This document shows positions 62,957-64,000 of a stretch of DNA of 64,000 bases, one piece after another (the first letter of the stretch is position 1; each line of letters starts with the position of its first letter). The stretch covers positions 18,883 to 82,882 of the forward strand of contig NZ_JADPKS010000003.1 in the NCBI RefSeq assembly GCF_023074175.1, written 5' to 3'. The notes beneath the pieces were generated by a model, which saw nothing but the letters and a program-made list of their open reading frames with translations, searched no databases and was not told where the DNA came from. Source of the DNA: Bradyrhizobium sp. 139. Its GTDB lineage: Bacteria > Pseudomonadota > Alphaproteobacteria > Rhizobiales > Xanthobacteraceae. The translations under genes and the position numbers were made by a program.

Positions 62957-63775
62957 TCAGGCGTGGTTCGATTGCCGTAGAAGCGCGGGCCGGTAGGGCG
63001 CTTGCGGATCGTCGTCCTCGTTCTCGGGGATTGCGCAGGAGCCGAATTCCTGCCTGATCCGCTCGATCTCGGCGATGCGCTCGTGCAGCCGCCGCAAGTG
63101 CTCCTGCGATGTCGCCCGCCAGAACCGGAATGTGTCGGCGGTGAGCGGCAGGAACGCCGTTCCGAACAGCGTCGGATCGGCAACGATGGTGCGCCCGAGC
63201 AGCAGGAAGCGGTCGGCACCGGAGACCACGAGGGTCGCGTAGCCGCGGTTTCCGATCCGCCTGATCCCGTTCAGCGACCATTCGGCGAGCTTGCTGAAAT
63301 AGGGCTCCTCGCGCCAGCGATCGGGACAATCGTCATCGACCGTGACGTTGACCGCGTCCTGGCTGAAATGCACGATGATGCCCGATGTCGCGGGAAACCA
63401 CTCGTCGTCGAGATGGCCCTGCAGCCAGGCGCAGACGAATGAGCGGCACATCTGCGGACGGCGATCGTAGGTGGTACACCCGGTGCCGGTCTGCCAATGC
63501 CTGCACAGCTGGTTCACCGGCTTGTCGACGGCGGCCACCTCGAGGACATCACAGCAGGCGTTGCAGGATCCGCATTGCCGGGTCAGCGGCGCCGTGTTCG
63601 GCAGGCCAGTCGGCCGAAAACCCTGGCCGTCGCGGATCAGGAGCTTCTGCCTCTCCAGCGCACTCAACGCACGTTCGATCTTGAGACGGGATAGTCCGGT
63701 GGCGTCGATCACGCCCTTCATCGTCGTCGCGCCTGCCTCGACCGCGCAGACGACGCTCAGCATCGCCTGATCCAT
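62957..63775 (-). CDS. YkgJ-type cysteine-cluster protein with N-terminal HTH
   Basis: 272 residues. Residues 1-60 (MLSVVCAVEAGATTMKGVID, LSRLKIERALSALERQKLLI) look like a winged helix. The CxxCxxCC motif is in RQCGSCNACCDVLEVAAVDK; further cysteines lie in LCRHWQTGTGCTTYDRRPQM and CRSFVCAW, together a YkgJ-like metal (Zn or Fe-S) site. The end is helical and charged (HLRRLHERIAEIERIRQEFG). It lies upstream of the HerA-like gene on the same strand, 101 bases away. The DNA-binding-plus-cluster layout would suit a redox or metal sensor, but that is inference. Confidence 0.83.
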   Translation of the reverse strand: MDQAMLSVVCAVEAGATTMKGVIDATGLSRLKIERALSALERQKLLIRDGQGFRPTGLPNTAPLTRQCGSCNACCDVLEVAAVDKPVNQLCRHWQTGTGCTTYDRRPQMCRSFVCAWLQGHLDDEWFPATSGIIVHFSQDAVNVTVDDDCPDRWREEPYFSKLAEWSLNGIRRIGNRGYATLVVSGADRFLLLGRTIVADPTLFGTAFLPLTADTFRFWRATSQEHLRRLHERIAEIERIRQEFGSCAIPENEDDDPQAPYRPALLRQSNHA

Positions 63776-64000
63776 TACTTCTTTTTCTTCGTTTGTTCTT
63801 GTCTGGATCCCGAACGCAGGGACTGCAAACCATGTCGGGAAAGTCGTGAAAGACAGCTGAGTTGCAAAGCTACGTTACTCAGTAAGCCCCCGGTGAAGGC
63901 TGCCTTCCCGGATCGTGCTCAAGCGTGAGATGCTTTGCTCATTAATTTGCAAACAAATGAGCAAACGTGACGACGGTAACGGTTCTATCCGGTCCAGAGC

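Noticed and set aside
1..64000. CRISPR array, rRNA operon, intact insertion sequence or prophage
   Set aside because: No evenly spaced repeats, rRNA stretches, transposase, integrase or phage structural genes were recognised.

Overview
The window is high-GC alphaproteobacterial chromosome and most resembles Bradyrhizobium. The grounds are the Caulobacter-like flagellar order fliF-fliG-fliH-fliN-flbD next to a sciP (DUF1153) gene, a Rhodobacter-type PmtA, many solute-binding-protein genes, DUF3309, DUF2934 and other small proteins common in Bradyrhizobium, and several families of palindromic intergenic repeats typical of that genus. This is inference from recognised families; no database search was run.

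Layout. 1-4032: tail of a chemotaxis receptor, a Bug-type binding protein, and two related EamA exporters flanking a DUF1330 gene. 4463-10072: purA, a proline-rich membrane-anchored protein, two small secreted proteins sharing one four-cysteine pattern, and DUF5413 and DUF4112 proteins. 10284-13656: DUF3309 peptide, msrA-msrB, a broken TPR/caspase-like locus, and a RecD-like helicase. 13828-22955: accessory stretch of single genes (luciferase-like monooxygenase, DUF2200, LuxR solo, FMN reductase, DUF5996, SnoaL-like, an OmpA-like polyproline protein, L,D-transpeptidase, cytochrome P450). 23315-28699: a complete sulfonate uptake and desulfonation operon with two binding proteins, SsuD, SsuC, SsuB and a flavin reductase. 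29069-41624: M20 peptidase, then the flagellar block fliF-G-H-N-flbD, sciP, and flgD-fliK. The block is split by a nucleotidyltransferase/metallophosphoesterase pair and a helix-hairpin-helix protein. 41977-44647: mnmA, pmtA, a secreted proline-rich protein and tRNA-Met(CAU). 44648-45913: a 1.3-kb interval ending in a degenerate second copy of that tRNA. 46058-47517: VOC and SDR proteins. 47770-57819: catabolic/transport cluster with an orphan peptide-type binding protein, a MetQ-like protein without a lipobox, a luciferase-like monooxygenase, two AhpD/CMD-type proteins and a full branched-chain-type ABC importer. 57864-61295: a NikR-like operator, a NiCoT nickel/cobalt permease and a TonB-dependent receptor. 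61344-63775: a HerA-like ATPase and a YkgJ-type cysteine-cluster protein.

How genes work together. The Ssu operon imports a sulfonate, and its flavin reductase can feed reduced FMN to SsuD. The fliF operon encodes the MS ring, rotor, export-associated FliH and switch FliN, plus FlbD, a sigma-54 activator. A good sigma-54 promoter lies before fliK-flgD, a likely FlbD target. CtrA-type TTAA elements before fliF and the neighbouring sciP suggest Caulobacter-like control. The nickel locus appears to couple outer-membrane (TonB) and inner-membrane (NiCoT) uptake under one NikR operator.

The most interesting points are the NikR operator, the poorly understood monooxygenase/CMD/ABC cluster, the tRNA-Met remnant, the nucleotidyltransferase/phosphoesterase pair, and the chimeric TPR/caspase relic.
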